The translations under genes were made by a program, and so were the position numbers. The notes below the pieces were generated by a model. That model was not told the DNA's origin. It did no database searches and saw only the letters and a list, made by a program, of their open reading frames with translations. From positions 1,116,001 through 1,180,000 of the forward strand of contig NZ_CP011807.3 of NCBI RefSeq assembly GCF_001029105.3: a stretch of DNA of 64,000 nt. The letters run 5' to 3'. Position 1 is the first letter of the stretch. Every line of letters starts with the position of its first letter. Positions 16,432-25,545 of the stretch are shown piece after piece. The stretch is from Pandoraea faecigallinarum. Its GTDB lineage: Bacteria; Pseudomonadota; Gammaproteobacteria; Burkholderiales; Burkholderiaceae.

Positions 16432-18093
16432 TCAGCCGGCGCTGCCGCGCTTGCCGCCAAGGTGCGATGCCAGCATGAGCAACGTGCCGCTCACCGCCAT
16501 CGACACCACACCCATCGCCATCCCCTGACCGATCGAACCCTGTTCGAACTGACGCCACACGAAGATCGATACGGTCTGCACGCCGCTCGGCGCGAGCAGG
16601 AGCGACGTGACCAGTTCGCGCGAGGCAATGGCGAACACAATCATCAGCGACGCGCCGAGCGCGGGCATGACGAGCGGCAACGTAATGCGCCGCAGCACGA
16701 CCCCCGTCGGTGCGCCGTGTACGCGTGCGGCCGCTTCGAGGGAGGCCGCCACCTGGCGCAGCGCGGCGCTGGTGTAGCGCACCGGGTACGGCAGCAGCAG
16801 GCAACTGTACGACAGCAGCAGGATGCCCCACGTGTCGTAGGGCGTTACCGGCCAGAACGGCAGGTTCCACGCGAGGATCAGACCCACGCCGACGACAATG
16901 CCGGGCAGGGCATGCGGCAACAGGGAGAGGCCGTCGATCAGCACGCGGGCGCGCATCGTCGATTTCACGACACACCAGGCGCACAGAAAGCCCAGCACGC
17001 CTGTCGCGAGCGACGTGCCCAGCGCCAGCGACAGACTTGTCACCAGCGCCTGCAGCCCTTCGGCGCCCTGACCGAGCAACGCGGTGAAATGCGCCGTCGT
17101 CAGATTGGCGAGGGTCAGCCCGCCCGAGAGCGTGCCGGAGAACGCCGTTGCCAGAATCGAAAGCAGCGGTGCGAGCGTTGCGACGAGCGTCACGAGCCCG
17201 AAGCCGATCACGGCGGGCGCTTTCCAGCGTCCGAGGTCGCGTGGTGGCGAGGCGATGGGTTTGCCCGTCTGGGTCTCGAAGTCCTTGCCCGCGGCGAGAC
17301 GGTGCTGCAATACGAACGCAAACAGCGCAAGCGCGGCCAGTACGACCGACAGTATCGACGCACCGGGAAGATCGATCGGCCAATCGGCAAAGCGGCCTTC
17401 GATGGAAGTCACCAGCACCGAAAACCCGGCGCGTGCGCCGAGCGCGGCCGGCGCGCCGAACTCTTCGATCGCCATCGTGAACGCCAGCAGCAGACTGGCC
17501 GCGAACGCGGGCAGCGCGAGCGGCAGCGTTACCCGTGCGAATGCACGCCACGCGGTAGCGCCATGCACGCGGGCAACGTCCGCCAGTCGCGAACCGGTGG
17601 TGGTGAGTGCACGGGACACGGCGAAGTAGACGACCGGAAAGATGTTGAGCGTCATCACGAAGACGAGGCCGGGCAACGAGAACAGGAACCGTCCGGCGTC
17701 CAGCCCTGTGAGTTGCTGGGCGTAGCCGCCCGTTTGCAACAACAGCATCCAGCCCAGCGCCGCGAGGTACGGCGGCACGAGAAACGGCAGCAGGAAGCAC
17801 AGGTCCCAGAACCGCGCGCCCGGTACGTGAAACAGGCCGCGCACCGCGCCGAGCGCACCGCCGACCAGTGCCGTGCCGAGCGCCACCGACACGCCCAGGC
17901 GCAGCGTGTTGGCGACGAGCGGTAGCGTGTCGCCATGCGACAGCGTGGACCGGACGGCGGAGAATGGGGCGGTGAACGATCCCCGCGCGAGATGGGGAAA
18001 GACGGCCTGCAACAGGACGAACGCGACCGGCAACGCCACCACGATGGCGAGCGCTGCAACGGTCGCCACGGGCAGTAGGCGGAGCGATTTCAC
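16432..18093 (-). CDS. ABC transporter fused permease, Fe(III)-type (AfuB/FbpB-like)
   Basis: 553 aa from a GTG start at 18093, 2 bp after the stop of the binding-protein gene; there is no other start consistent with the membrane topology. Two homologous permease halves (about 1-270 and 290-553) each carry about six helices and an EAA-type loop (for example ADVARVHGATAWRAFARVTLPLALPAF in the first, EAAARVHGAPTGVVLRRITLPL in the second). This two-in-one layout is typical of ferric-iron and related family-1 importers. It is the last gene of the porin-ATPase-binding protein-permease operon. Confidence 0.85.
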   Translation of the reverse strand: MKSLRLLPVATVAALAIVVALPVAFVLLQAVFPHLARGSFTAPFSAVRSTLSHGDTLPLVANTLRLGVSVALGTALVGGALGAVRGLFHVPGARFWDLCFLLPFLVPPYLAALGWMLLLQTGGYAQQLTGLDAGRFLFSLPGLVFVMTLNIFPVVYFAVSRALTTTGSRLADVARVHGATAWRAFARVTLPLALPAFAASLLLAFTMAIEEFGAPAALGARAGFSVLVTSIEGRFADWPIDLPGASILSVVLAALALFAFVLQHRLAAGKDFETQTGKPIASPPRDLGRWKAPAVIGFGLVTLVATLAPLLSILATAFSGTLSGGLTLANLTTAHFTALLGQGAEGLQALVTSLSLALGTSLATGVLGFLCAWCVVKSTMRARVLIDGLSLLPHALPGIVVGVGLILAWNLPFWPVTPYDTWGILLLSYSCLLLPYPVRYTSAALRQVAASLEAAARVHGAPTGVVLRRITLPLVMPALGASLMIVFAIASRELVTSLLLAPSGVQTVSIFVWRQFEQGSIGQGMAMGVVSMAVSGTLLMLASHLGGKRGSAG

Positions 18094-18095
18094 CG

Positions 18096-19067
18096 TCAGT
18101 GCTGGCCGTTGAGTTTGGAAAAACGTGCCAGGACTTCGGCGCGCGAAGCGCTCGACGATTGCGCGTCGCCCTGCGGCAGCAGACGCAGATCCTTGAACGA
18201 CGCGCGCTTGATGGCGATGTCTTCGCGTGCCGGAATCAGCCATGCTTCGGCAACCATCTGCTGGCCTTCTTCCGAGAGCACGTAGTCGATGAAGCGACGC
18301 GCTTCGTTCTGCTGCTTCGACGTGTTGAGAATCATCATCGGACGCGGCGCGATGACCGTGCCGCTCGCCGGGAAGATGACCTTCACGGCTTCGCCCTGTG
18401 CGGCGGCAGCGTAGGCCACGTAATCGACCGCACCGAACACGGCAGCCTTCGCCCCTTGCAGTACCGGGTTGAGCGCTTGCGCGTTCGGGCCGGAGACGAC
18501 CATGCCGTTGTGCTTCAGATCGTCGAAGAGCTTCCACGCTTCGCCGCCCAGACGTGCTTGCAGCCCGAGCAGCAGATCGGCCGAGGCGCCCGAGAGGGCC
18601 GGATCGGGCATCGTCACGAGATTGCGATAGGCGGGTTTGGTCAGATCTCGCCAGTCCTGCGGCTCCGGCGTGCCCGATCTGGCGTTCCAGACGATGCCGA
18701 GCGCCGAGAGGCCTTGTGCGACGTAGTGGCTCGTTTTGAACGGCGCCGGCACGCGCGAGGCGTTGGCGCTCTGGAACGGGGCGAGCCAACCGCGCTTTTC
18801 GAGATCCTGCGCAGTGTCCCATGACGCCGAGATGAGGACGTCGGCACGCGGGTTGGCCTGTTCGGCTTCGATGCGCGCCATGACCTTGCCGGTCGTGGCC
18901 TGAAAGACATCGACTTTGATACCGGTCTTCTTCTCGAAACCCGCAGCGAGTTTCTTGCTGAGGTTGCCGGGGCCGGCGGTATAGACGGTCAGCGCATGCG
19001 CATGTTGCGCGCCGACACTAGCAGCAAAGGCCATGGTGAGTGTCGCGATAATTTTGCGGTGGAGCAT
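18096..19067 (-). CDS. ABC transporter periplasmic binding protein, family 1 (Fe(III)-type)
   Basis: 323 aa with a signal peptide ending near AHA (about 24-26). The mature part begins LTVYTAGPGNLSKKLAAGFEKKTGIKVDVF, the opening of AfuA/FbpA-like and related solute-binding proteins, with ATTGKVMARIEAEQANPRADVLIS next. It presumably delivers its ligand to the fused permease. The ligand could be ferric iron, but relatives also bind phosphonates, thiamine or other small anions, and I do not see a Tyr pair that would settle it. The GAGG ribosome site overlaps the end of the ATPase gene. Confidence 0.85.
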   Translation of the reverse strand: MLHRKIIATLTMAFAASVGAQHAHALTVYTAGPGNLSKKLAAGFEKKTGIKVDVFQATTGKVMARIEAEQANPRADVLISASWDTAQDLEKRGWLAPFQSANASRVPAPFKTSHYVAQGLSALGIVWNARSGTPEPQDWRDLTKPAYRNLVTMPDPALSGASADLLLGLQARLGGEAWKLFDDLKHNGMVVSGPNAQALNPVLQGAKAAVFGAVDYVAYAAAAQGEAVKVIFPASGTVIAPRPMMILNTSKQQNEARRFIDYVLSEEGQQMVAEAWLIPAREDIAIKRASFKDLRLLPQGDAQSSSASRAEVLARFSKLNGQH

Positions 19068-19073
19068 TATGGG

Positions 19074-19793
19074 CTACCTCGTAATACGTTTGTCAACGCG
19101 CCCGTGGGCGAGGATCACGATCTGGTCGGCCAGGGTCTCGGCTTCTTCGCGGTCATGCGTGACATAGACGGCGGTCGTGCCAAGGCGCGCGAGCAGCGCG
19201 CCGATGTCGGCGCACAGACGCGTGCGCAGATCGCGGTCGAGGTTGGAGAGCGGTTCGTCGAAGAGCAGCAGCCGTGGGGCCGACACGATGGCGCGCGCGA
19301 GCGCTACGCGTTGTTGCTGACCGCCGGAGAGCGCTTGCGGGCGTCTCGCGCCCAGACCGGTGAGTCCCACGAGCGACAGGGCGTCTTCGACACGTTCGGC
19401 GCGCTCGGCCCGTTTCACGCCGCGCATTTCCAGCGGGAACGCCACGTTGGCGGCCACGCTCATGTGCGGCCACAGGGCATAGTCCTGAAAGACCATGCCC
19501 AGCGAGCGGCGCTCCGGAGCGTGGCACACGCAAGCGCTGGCGACCACAGTGTCGTCGAAACGGATTTCGCCCCCGGTCGGGGCGAGCAGGCCGGCGAGCA
19601 GCTTGAGCAAGGTGCTCTTGCCGCACCCTGAGGGGCCGAGCAGCGCAGTCGTGGTGCCGGCCGGGACATCGATGTCGATGCCGTCGAGCACGCGCGCCGC
19701 GCCGAACGTCTGGTGCAGCGCGCGCAGCGACACGCACACGCCACCGCGCGACGGCGTGGCGCCGCCTTGCGAAGTGCGAGTGTCGCTCGTCAT
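19074..19793 (-). CDS. ABC transporter ATP-binding protein, short form
   Basis: 239 aa. Walker A GPSGCGKST (about 53-61), Q-loop VFQDYALWPH, signature LSGGQQQRVALARAI, Walker B LLLFDEPLSNLD and the H-loop THDREEA are all intact, so the nucleotide-binding domain is complete. Fe(III), spermidine and thiamine importers of this type usually have about 340-360 aa with a C-terminal TOBE domain; here the protein ends right after the core fold. Its ATG overlaps the porin stop codon by one base, and it is followed by the binding-protein gene after 6 bp. Confidence 0.88.
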   Translation of the reverse strand: MTSDTRTSQGGATPSRGGVCVSLRALHQTFGAARVLDGIDIDVPAGTTTALLGPSGCGKSTLLKLLAGLLAPTGGEIRFDDTVVASACVCHAPERRSLGMVFQDYALWPHMSVAANVAFPLEMRGVKRAERAERVEDALSLVGLTGLGARRPQALSGGQQQRVALARAIVSAPRLLLFDEPLSNLDRDLRTRLCADIGALLARLGTTAVYVTHDREEAETLADQIVILAHGRVDKRITR

Positions 19794-20929
19794 CAGAAGG
19801 TGTGCTTGATGCCGGCCATGGTGCCGAACTGGTTCTTGCCGGCGACCACGTTGGTGCCGAAACCGTTCAGACCAAGGTCGGAGCCGTTGCGGTTCACGAC
19901 ATAGCCCAAATTGACGTAGACGTCGGTACGCTTAGAGAAGCTGTAGTCGGCACTGATCTGGAACGACAGCGGATCGCGGTTCGTGCCGTAGAAGTCCTGA
20001 TACATGGCGGTGGCCGACAGATCGAGGGCGGGCAGTGCGTGCCACGTCGAGCCGATCCAGTAATAGCTCGAAGCTTCGACCGGACTCTTGTTGAGCGCCG
20101 AGAGGTGGATGGCCTTGGCGTTCAGGTAGCGGTAGCCGGCATACAGATCGACGCTTTGCAGCGAGTATTGCACCGCGGCGGCGATGCGGCGGTCCATGTT
20201 GCCTTCGTAGCCGCCGACCTTCGAGGTCATGGCGGCGTTCGGCAGGGTCGAGCCGCCGTTCTTCTGGTCGTAGGCGATGACGAACGACAGCGGCCCGCTG
20301 GCGTAGCGGATACCGGCGTCGACGACCTGCGCCCGGCGGTTGTCGCCCGGCGTGGTGCTCGCGGCACCGAAGCTCACGTCGTCATACCCCTTGGAGTACT
20401 GGATCATGCCTTCGAAGGCGCCCAGTCTGGCGGTGTAACGGAAGCTGTTGTCGAGCCGGTCGGAGAATGCCGTGTCCTGCATCTTGATCGCGTAGACGGC
20501 GTTGTTGAGCGGGTTGAACTTGCTCACCCAGTCCAGGAATACGCCGCCCTGACGGCCGATGCTCAAGGCGCCGATGGACGGGTTCGACACACCGACGTAG
20601 GCCAGACGCCCGAACTCACGGCTACCCTGTAGCGATTGGCCGTTACCGAGATTGAAGCCGTTTTCGAGCAGGAAGAAGGCCTTGTTGCCGCCGCCGAGGT
20701 CTTCGGTGCCCTTGATACCCCAGCGCGAACCGGCGAGATTGCCCGAAGTGACGCGCGTGAGGTTGACGGTATTGCCGGCGGCGTTCGTGTCGGCGTTGGT
20801 GAGGAATTCGACACCCGAGTCGATCAGCCCGTAGAGCTGAACGTTCGACTGGGCAAGCGCGGGCGTGGGCAGACTGCTGGCGAATGCCAGACAGCACCCG
20901 GCCGCCGCAATGCGGAGGTTGGGTTTCAT
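19793..20929 (-). CDS. Outer-membrane porin (Burkholderia OmpC-like)
   Basis: 378 aa from 20929 (AGGACC upstream). Cleavable signal peptide ending LPTPALAQ, then the porin opening SNVQLYGLIDSGVEFLTN, alternating beta-strand composition throughout, and the C-terminal phenylalanine (GIKHTF) used by the BAM complex. Trimeric general or selective porins of this family admit small hydrophilic solutes. Here the gene is the promoter-proximal member of an ABC importer operon and its stop overlaps the ATPase start, so outer- and inner-membrane uptake of one solute may be coupled. Confidence 0.92.
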   Translation of the reverse strand: MKPNLRIAAAGCCLAFASSLPTPALAQSNVQLYGLIDSGVEFLTNADTNAAGNTVNLTRVTSGNLAGSRWGIKGTEDLGGGNKAFFLLENGFNLGNGQSLQGSREFGRLAYVGVSNPSIGALSIGRQGGVFLDWVSKFNPLNNAVYAIKMQDTAFSDRLDNSFRYTARLGAFEGMIQYSKGYDDVSFGAASTTPGDNRRAQVVDAGIRYASGPLSFVIAYDQKNGGSTLPNAAMTSKVGGYEGNMDRRIAAAVQYSLQSVDLYAGYRYLNAKAIHLSALNKSPVEASSYYWIGSTWHALPALDLSATAMYQDFYGTNRDPLSFQISADYSFSKRTDVYVNLGYVVNRNGSDLGLNGFGTNVVAGKNQFGTMAGIKHTF

Positions 20930-21026
20930 GACAAGGTCCTCTTTGGGATTAAATTGAGCGGCCAATGTAAGCGGTCAACATGTCGCGAACATGACAATGC
21001 GTCGTTATCCGAAAGAGGCGGGAAAG

Positions 21027-21060
21027 CGCCGTACGTCCGTGAGACAGGACGTACGGCGCG
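21027..21060 (-). terminator. Perfect 13-bp stem-loop after the two-component operon
   Basis: GCGCCGTACGTCC and GGACGTACGGCGC flank an 8-nt loop, 26 bp downstream of the kinase stop on the minus strand. Only three T follow the stem, so it is a weak intrinsic terminator or a transcript-end stabiliser. Confidence 0.6.
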
Positions 21061-21085
21061 AGCATCACGGCGGCAAACCGCTCGC

Positions 21086-22432
21086 CTATGACGCCGAGCC
21101 CGTCTGAGCCGCGGGAGCGGCCGGCAACGTGATCGTGAACCTGGCTCCGCCGAGCGGCGAGGTGTCGACGCCGACGCGGCCACCGTGGAGCAGGGCGATG
21201 CGGCGTACGATGGCGAGGCCCAGACCGAAGCCGCCGGTCGCGCGGTTGCGGCTGCTGTCGAGCCGGTGGAACGGCTCGAAAATGCGGGTGCGCTCCGGTG
21301 CCGGCACCCCCTCGCCGTCGTCGTCGACGTAGATCACGATCTCGCCGTTATTGCCGTTATTGCTGCCACCGCCATTGTCGCCGGGCTTCGCGCCGCAAAC
21401 GATGCGTCGCGTGGCATGGCGCATCGCATTATTGAGCAGGTTCTGTACCGCGCGCGCCAGCAGCTTCGGCTCCACCTCCACGCGATCCGCTCCAGGCTCG
21501 GTGGCGATGTCGAGCGCGATGGCGCGCGTGGCCAGCACCTCCGTGCAGTTCGCCGCCAGACTGTCGAACATCAGGCGCAACGAGACCGCCTGGCGCGTGG
21601 GCGGCGCCGTGATCTGATCCAGACGGGCCAGCGACAACAGTTCGGTCACCAGGTCGTCCAGTTCGCGGATATCGCCCTTGAGCGCGTTGATCCGGTCGTG
21701 CGCATCGGGATCGTGACGGCGCTGCTGCAAGATCTCCAACCCGAAATCCAACCGCGCGATCGGCGTTCGCAACTCGTGCGACACGGCATTGATCATGTCC
21801 TTCTGCGCCTTGATGGAGCGCTCGATCCGGTCGGCCATCGTGTTGAACACGCGCACCAGCGCCGTCAGATTCGAGAAACTCGACACCTTCGCGCGCGAAC
21901 TGAAATCGCCCTCGCCGAAGCGGATGGCCGCGCGATTGAGCGACTTCAGGTCGGACCAGTACCAACGCACCCACGTGAGCACCGCGATGAGCATCAGTAG
22001 CGCGACCACCGCATAGGCAAGGTAGTTGATCTGCTTCATGCTCAGGTCGGTGCCGTTCTCGGAAGTCAGCACCCATTGGGAGTCGCGCAGGCGCATGGCG
22101 TAGTGTTCGCCATCCGTGCCGTTGACGATCGGCAAGCCGGCTTCGAGATCCTTGCGCAGGTACTCGCGCACGACCGGGAAATTCTCGAGCGGCTCGATTC
22201 CGATCTTGTCCTGCGTCCTGGCGGCGAACTCGGCGACGAACTTCGGCCATTCGGATTGCGGGATGTCGCCCAGCTTTTCGTTGATGAGCCACGCGTAGCC
22301 GCCGAGTTGCGTCTGCGCCGAGCGATTCATCGTGTCGAAAAACAGATGCCCGAACGTGTAGGTGATGATCAGAATCGAAGCGACGACCGAAACGCCTACC
22401 AGCGCATACAGCTTCAGGAGCACACGAAACAT
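21086..22432 (-). CDS. Sensor histidine kinase (RstB/EnvZ-like)
   Basis: 448 aa. Membrane helix at about 7-30, periplasmic sensor region of about 105 aa, second helix near 137-157, HAMP region, then HisKA with the phospho-acceptor His in INAVSHELRTPIARLDF (about 220), N-box NLLNNAMRHA, G1 VDDDGEGVPAPER and G2 GGFGLGLAIVRR. A Gly/Asn-rich insert near 350-365 (GDNGGGSNNGNNGE) is encoded by a 9-bp periodic sequence between the N and G1 boxes. It is cotranscribed with the response regulator (3 bp gap). The stimulus is unknown; the divergent mipA-like gene suggests an envelope cue. Confidence 0.92.
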   Translation of the reverse strand: MFRVLLKLYALVGVSVVASILIITYTFGHLFFDTMNRSAQTQLGGYAWLINEKLGDIPQSEWPKFVAEFAARTQDKIGIEPLENFPVVREYLRKDLEAGLPIVNGTDGEHYAMRLRDSQWVLTSENGTDLSMKQINYLAYAVVALLMLIAVLTWVRWYWSDLKSLNRAAIRFGEGDFSSRAKVSSFSNLTALVRVFNTMADRIERSIKAQKDMINAVSHELRTPIARLDFGLEILQQRRHDPDAHDRINALKGDIRELDDLVTELLSLARLDQITAPPTRQAVSLRLMFDSLAANCTEVLATRAIALDIATEPGADRVEVEPKLLARAVQNLLNNAMRHATRRIVCGAKPGDNGGGSNNGNNGEIVIYVDDDGEGVPAPERTRIFEPFHRLDSSRNRATGGFGLGLAIVRRIALLHGGRVGVDTSPLGGARFTITLPAAPAAQTGSAS

Positions 22433-22435
22433 GGG

Positions 22436-23140
22436 TCAACTCTCCCAGGCCGACGGGCTGAACAGATAGCCACGGCCCCAAACGGTCTTGATCCGCTGCG
22501 GCTCTCCGTCCGTGTCCTCGAACCGCTTGCGCAACCGGTAAATGCCTACATCCACGGTGCGATCGATGCCGTCGAATTCGATGCCGCGCAATTGCTGAAG
22601 GATTTCATCGCGCGTGACGACGCGTCCCGCGCCGCGCGCCAGAATCAGCAGCAAACTGAATTCGTTGGACTTGAGTTCGATGGGCGCGCCGCGCCAGAAC
22701 ACCATGCGGTCGCGCGGCACGATGCGCAACTGGCCGAACGCCAGTGCGTCGCCGCTCTCGACTTCCACCTCGGCCATCGGCATGGCGCGGCGCAGGAGCG
22801 CGCGCAGACGAGCGAGCAGCAGGCGTGGCTCGACCGGCTTGACGACGTAATCGTCCGCCCCGACCTCCAGTCCCGCGACCTGATCGTAGGTGTCCTCACG
22901 GGCGGTGAGAATCAGAATCGGCGTGGCGCTGAGTGCACGCAACTGGCGGCAGATTTCCATGCCGTCCATGCCCGGAAGCATCAGATCGAGGACCACGATG
23001 TCCGGGGAAAACGCACGAAAGCGTTCCAACGCGCGCGCCCCGTCGCTCACTACCGTCACTTCGAAGCGGTAGGCGTGCAGATATTCGGTAACGAGCGCGG
23101 CCAGACGCGCATCGTCCTCGACCAGCAAGACACGGTACAT
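22436..23140 (-). CDS. OmpR/RstA-type response regulator
   Basis: 234 aa from the ATG at 23140 (AAAGGAAAGA upstream). Receiver domain with acidic pocket EDD, phosphorylation Asp in DIVVLDLMLPGMDG (about 52), Thr in LILTARE and Lys in DYVVKPVEP. The C-terminal winged helix ends RTVDVGIYRLRKRFE and IKTVWGRGYLF, the OmpR-type signature. It pairs with the kinase directly downstream. A near-perfect palindrome lies 108 bp upstream of its start, between it and the divergent mipA-like gene, and is a candidate binding site for it. Confidence 0.93.
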   Translation of the reverse strand: MYRVLLVEDDARLAALVTEYLHAYRFEVTVVSDGARALERFRAFSPDIVVLDLMLPGMDGMEICRQLRALSATPILILTAREDTYDQVAGLEVGADDYVVKPVEPRLLLARLRALLRRAMPMAEVEVESGDALAFGQLRIVPRDRMVFWRGAPIELKSNEFSLLLILARGAGRVVTRDEILQQLRGIEFDGIDRTVDVGIYRLRKRFEDTDGEPQRIKTVWGRGYLFSPSAWES

Positions 23141-23247
23141 GGCCGTCTTTCCTTTTGCGTTGTGCTGTGCCGCACACCACCGGCGGCACTCCCGTGATGC
23201 GCATTCTACTTCCCCGAAGCCCCGTCGGGCGGGCGTTTCAAACCTGC

Positions 23248-23269
23248 GAACAAATGAAAACATTTGTTC
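23248..23269. promoter_or_regulatory. Perfect 9-bp palindrome between the response regulator and mipA-like gene
   Basis: GAACAAATG, four A, then CATTTGTTC. It is AT-rich in a GC-rich neighbourhood and roughly centred in the 256-bp divergent region. This position fits an operator controlling both the two-component operon and the outer-membrane protein gene. Confidence 0.6.
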
Positions 23270-23396
23270 ACAACTCTCCTAAATCGCGTAACAGCCATCG
23301 GCGGCCTTCTTACCTACCATGCGATCACCCTGCGATCGCTGTGCGGTTCGCACTTCCGTCTCACGACAGTTATTCACCGGAACTTGTAGGAGTCCC

Positions 23397-24311
23397 ATGA
23401 AAAGCCGCTATTCCCGCCCGGTCAGCACCGCGCGCCTTCTTCGCACCGAGCGAAGCCTTCGCGGGCGTCGTCCGATGCAACGCATCGCGATGGCCGGGGC
23501 GGCCGGATTGCTGTTCGTCGGCGCCGCTTCGCAAGTCCATGCCGCCGAGCCGGCGCGTTACAGCGGCATTCAGCAGGATCAGAGCCTGCCCACGAACGCG
23601 ACGGATGGCGGCTACGAGTTCACCATCGGCGGCGGTATCGGTTATTCGCCGCGCTACATGGGAAGCGACGAATACCGCGCAACGCCTGCGCTGAACCTTG
23701 CCCTGCAAACTCCCATCGGGGTGTTCGTCGGACTGGGCGGCATTGGTTACCGCCTGTCGTTGCCCGCGGGCTTCTTCCTGTCGGCCGCGCTGTCGTACGA
23801 CGGGGGCCGCAAGGACCGCGCGAAGGGGCTCGATTCGGGCTCGGACAAGCTGCGTGGCATGGGCGACATCAAGGGTTCCGTCTTCACCACGCTGCAAGCC
23901 GGCTATGCCATCGGCGATGTGGCGGTCGTGAGCGTGGCCACCGACATTCCCTTGACCAACCGGGATCGCGGCAATGTCTATCGATTCGCCGTGGACGGCG
24001 TTATCTACAAGTCCGCCGCGGATTCGGTCGGCATCGGCGCGACGGCGCACTTCGCGAGCGGCAAATACGCCCAGACCTATTTCGGCGTGAGCGCCAATCA
24101 GAGCCTGAATTCTGGCTACCGGCAGTACGCCCCCGGCGGTGGCCTGTACGGCGTAAGCCTGACGGCGAACTGGACGCACAAGTTCACCAAGCACTGGAGC
24201 ACCACGGTTGCGGGTGGCGTCATGCGCTATACCGGCAATGCCTCCAGGAGTCCCATCGTTTTCAACAAGACCAACTATCAGGCGGCCGCGACGCTCGACT
24301 ACACGTTCTGA
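23397..24311 (+). CDS. MipA/OmpV-family outer-membrane protein
   Basis: 304 aa. Start 23397 has TAGGAG at the right distance, which gives a long basic N-region before the hydrophobic signal segment (RIAMAGAAGLLFVGAASQVHA); an internal ATG at 23475 would give a conventional signal peptide. The mature domain has the OmpV pattern (GGGIGYSPRYMGSDEYRATP, then beta-strands) and ends with YTF. Members scaffold peptidoglycan machinery or respond to osmotic, antimicrobial or metal stress. Divergence from an OmpR-type system suggests it is that system's target. Confidence 0.88.
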   Translation: MKSRYSRPVSTARLLRTERSLRGRRPMQRIAMAGAAGLLFVGAASQVHAAEPARYSGIQQDQSLPTNATDGGYEFTIGGGIGYSPRYMGSDEYRATPALNLALQTPIGVFVGLGGIGYRLSLPAGFFLSAALSYDGGRKDRAKGLDSGSDKLRGMGDIKGSVFTTLQAGYAIGDVAVVSVATDIPLTNRDRGNVYRFAVDGVIYKSAADSVGIGATAHFASGKYAQTYFGVSANQSLNSGYRQYAPGGGLYGVSLTANWTHKFTKHWSTTVAGGVMRYTGNASRSPIVFNKTNYQAAATLDYTF

Positions 24312-24353
24312 GCCTGTCGCAGTTCCGTTCCCCAGCGTTGCGAGGCAAAAGCC

Positions 24354-25460
24354 ATGCGAATTCTCGTCACCGGCGGTACCGGTTTTGTGGGCGGCGCCGT
24401 TGTCGCCCAACTTCTCAAGGACGGGTTCGGACCGTCGTTGTTGCTGCTCGTGCGTGCGCGCACCAGCGGTGACGGTCTGGCCCGGGTGTGCGCCGCAATG
24501 GACCGCTTTCGCGTGGCGCCGGTGCATCGCCTCACGCTCACCGAAGCGAACATCGTGTGCGGCGATCTTGCGCAGCCGGTGACGTTCGAGGACGACCCGC
24601 GCATGCGCCGCGTCACGCACGTGATTCACGCAGGTGCGATCGCGAGTTTCTCTGCGCACCCGCAACTCGATGCCGTCAACGTGAGCGGCACGCTGGCATT
24701 GGCGCGCGCGGTTGCCGCATCACCGGTGCTGGAGCGCTTCGTGCACGTGGGCACGGCAATGGCCTGCGGCGACTCCCTGTCCGGGCTCGTGCCGGAGTCG
24801 CATGAACTTGCGCTCGCCGACCATCAGGTGGTGGCATACACGGCGTCGAAGGCCGAGGCCGAGCGCCGGCTGCGACGCGAGTGGCCCGGTCTGCCGCTGG
24901 TGATTGCGCGCCCGTCTATCGTGGTGGGGCATACGCGTCTGGGGTGCGAGCCGTCGGGCAGTATCTTCTGGATGTTCCGGATGGTCCAGCTCCTGGGTGC
25001 ATTCACTTGCAGCCTCGACGATCGGCTCGACGTTGTACCGGTCGATTTCTGTGCCGATGCGCTCATCGACCTCGCCTTTCTGCCGCGCTTGCGTCACGAC
25101 CTGTACCACGTCTCGGCAGGCGAGGGCAGCGCGCGCACGATTCGCGAGATCGAGGCGGCACTCGCCCGCGCGCGTGGCGTGGCGCCGCTCGGCGAGCGCT
25201 TCCGGCATATCGGCGAGGCGGACATCGACCGTCTGACGCCCGCATTGGCGCGTGAGCTGGGGCGTGGCAACAGTCGACTGATGGCGAAGGCGTTGCGTCG
25301 CTACGGGGCGTTCGCGGCGCTCGATTACATCTTCGATAACCGGCGTTTGCTGGGCGAAGGCACGCCGCCGCCACCGCCCGTTACCGACTATCTGGGCGTG
25401 TGCGTGCGCACGTCCGAATCCACGTCGGTTGCCGAACAGATGGCATGGGATTTCAAGTGA
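24354..25460 (+). CDS. Extended SDR / NAD-dependent epimerase-reductase family protein
   Basis: 368 aa. N-terminal GGTGFVGGAVVAQLL (about 7-21) is the extended-SDR nucleotide loop; VIHAGAIASF and the catalytic YTASKAEAE (Tyr near 161, Lys 165) follow. The central VIARPSIVVGHT matches male-sterility/fatty-acyl reductase-like and sterol-dehydrogenase-like members. It lies 42 bp after the mipA-like gene on the same strand and may be cotranscribed. The substrate is not apparent; the C-terminal 80 aa carry no recognised domain. Confidence 0.8.
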   Translation: MRILVTGGTGFVGGAVVAQLLKDGFGPSLLLLVRARTSGDGLARVCAAMDRFRVAPVHRLTLTEANIVCGDLAQPVTFEDDPRMRRVTHVIHAGAIASFSAHPQLDAVNVSGTLALARAVAASPVLERFVHVGTAMACGDSLSGLVPESHELALADHQVVAYTASKAEAERRLRREWPGLPLVIARPSIVVGHTRLGCEPSGSIFWMFRMVQLLGAFTCSLDDRLDVVPVDFCADALIDLAFLPRLRHDLYHVSAGEGSARTIREIEAALARARGVAPLGERFRHIGEADIDRLTPALARELGRGNSRLMAKALRRYGAFAALDYIFDNRRLLGEGTPPPPPVTDYLGVCVRTSESTSVAEQMAWDFK

Positions 25461-25545
25461 GACCGTAGGAGACCGGTCCGACGCGCCGGTCCGGTTCGCG
25501 GTGCGACGAGTGCCGTGCGGCGTACGATGGGGTCGTCGTCACGTG

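Noticed and set aside
16282..17925. Plus-strand frame of 547 codons
   Set aside because: Antisense to the fused ABC permease, compositionally a shadow, and crosses a clear terminator.
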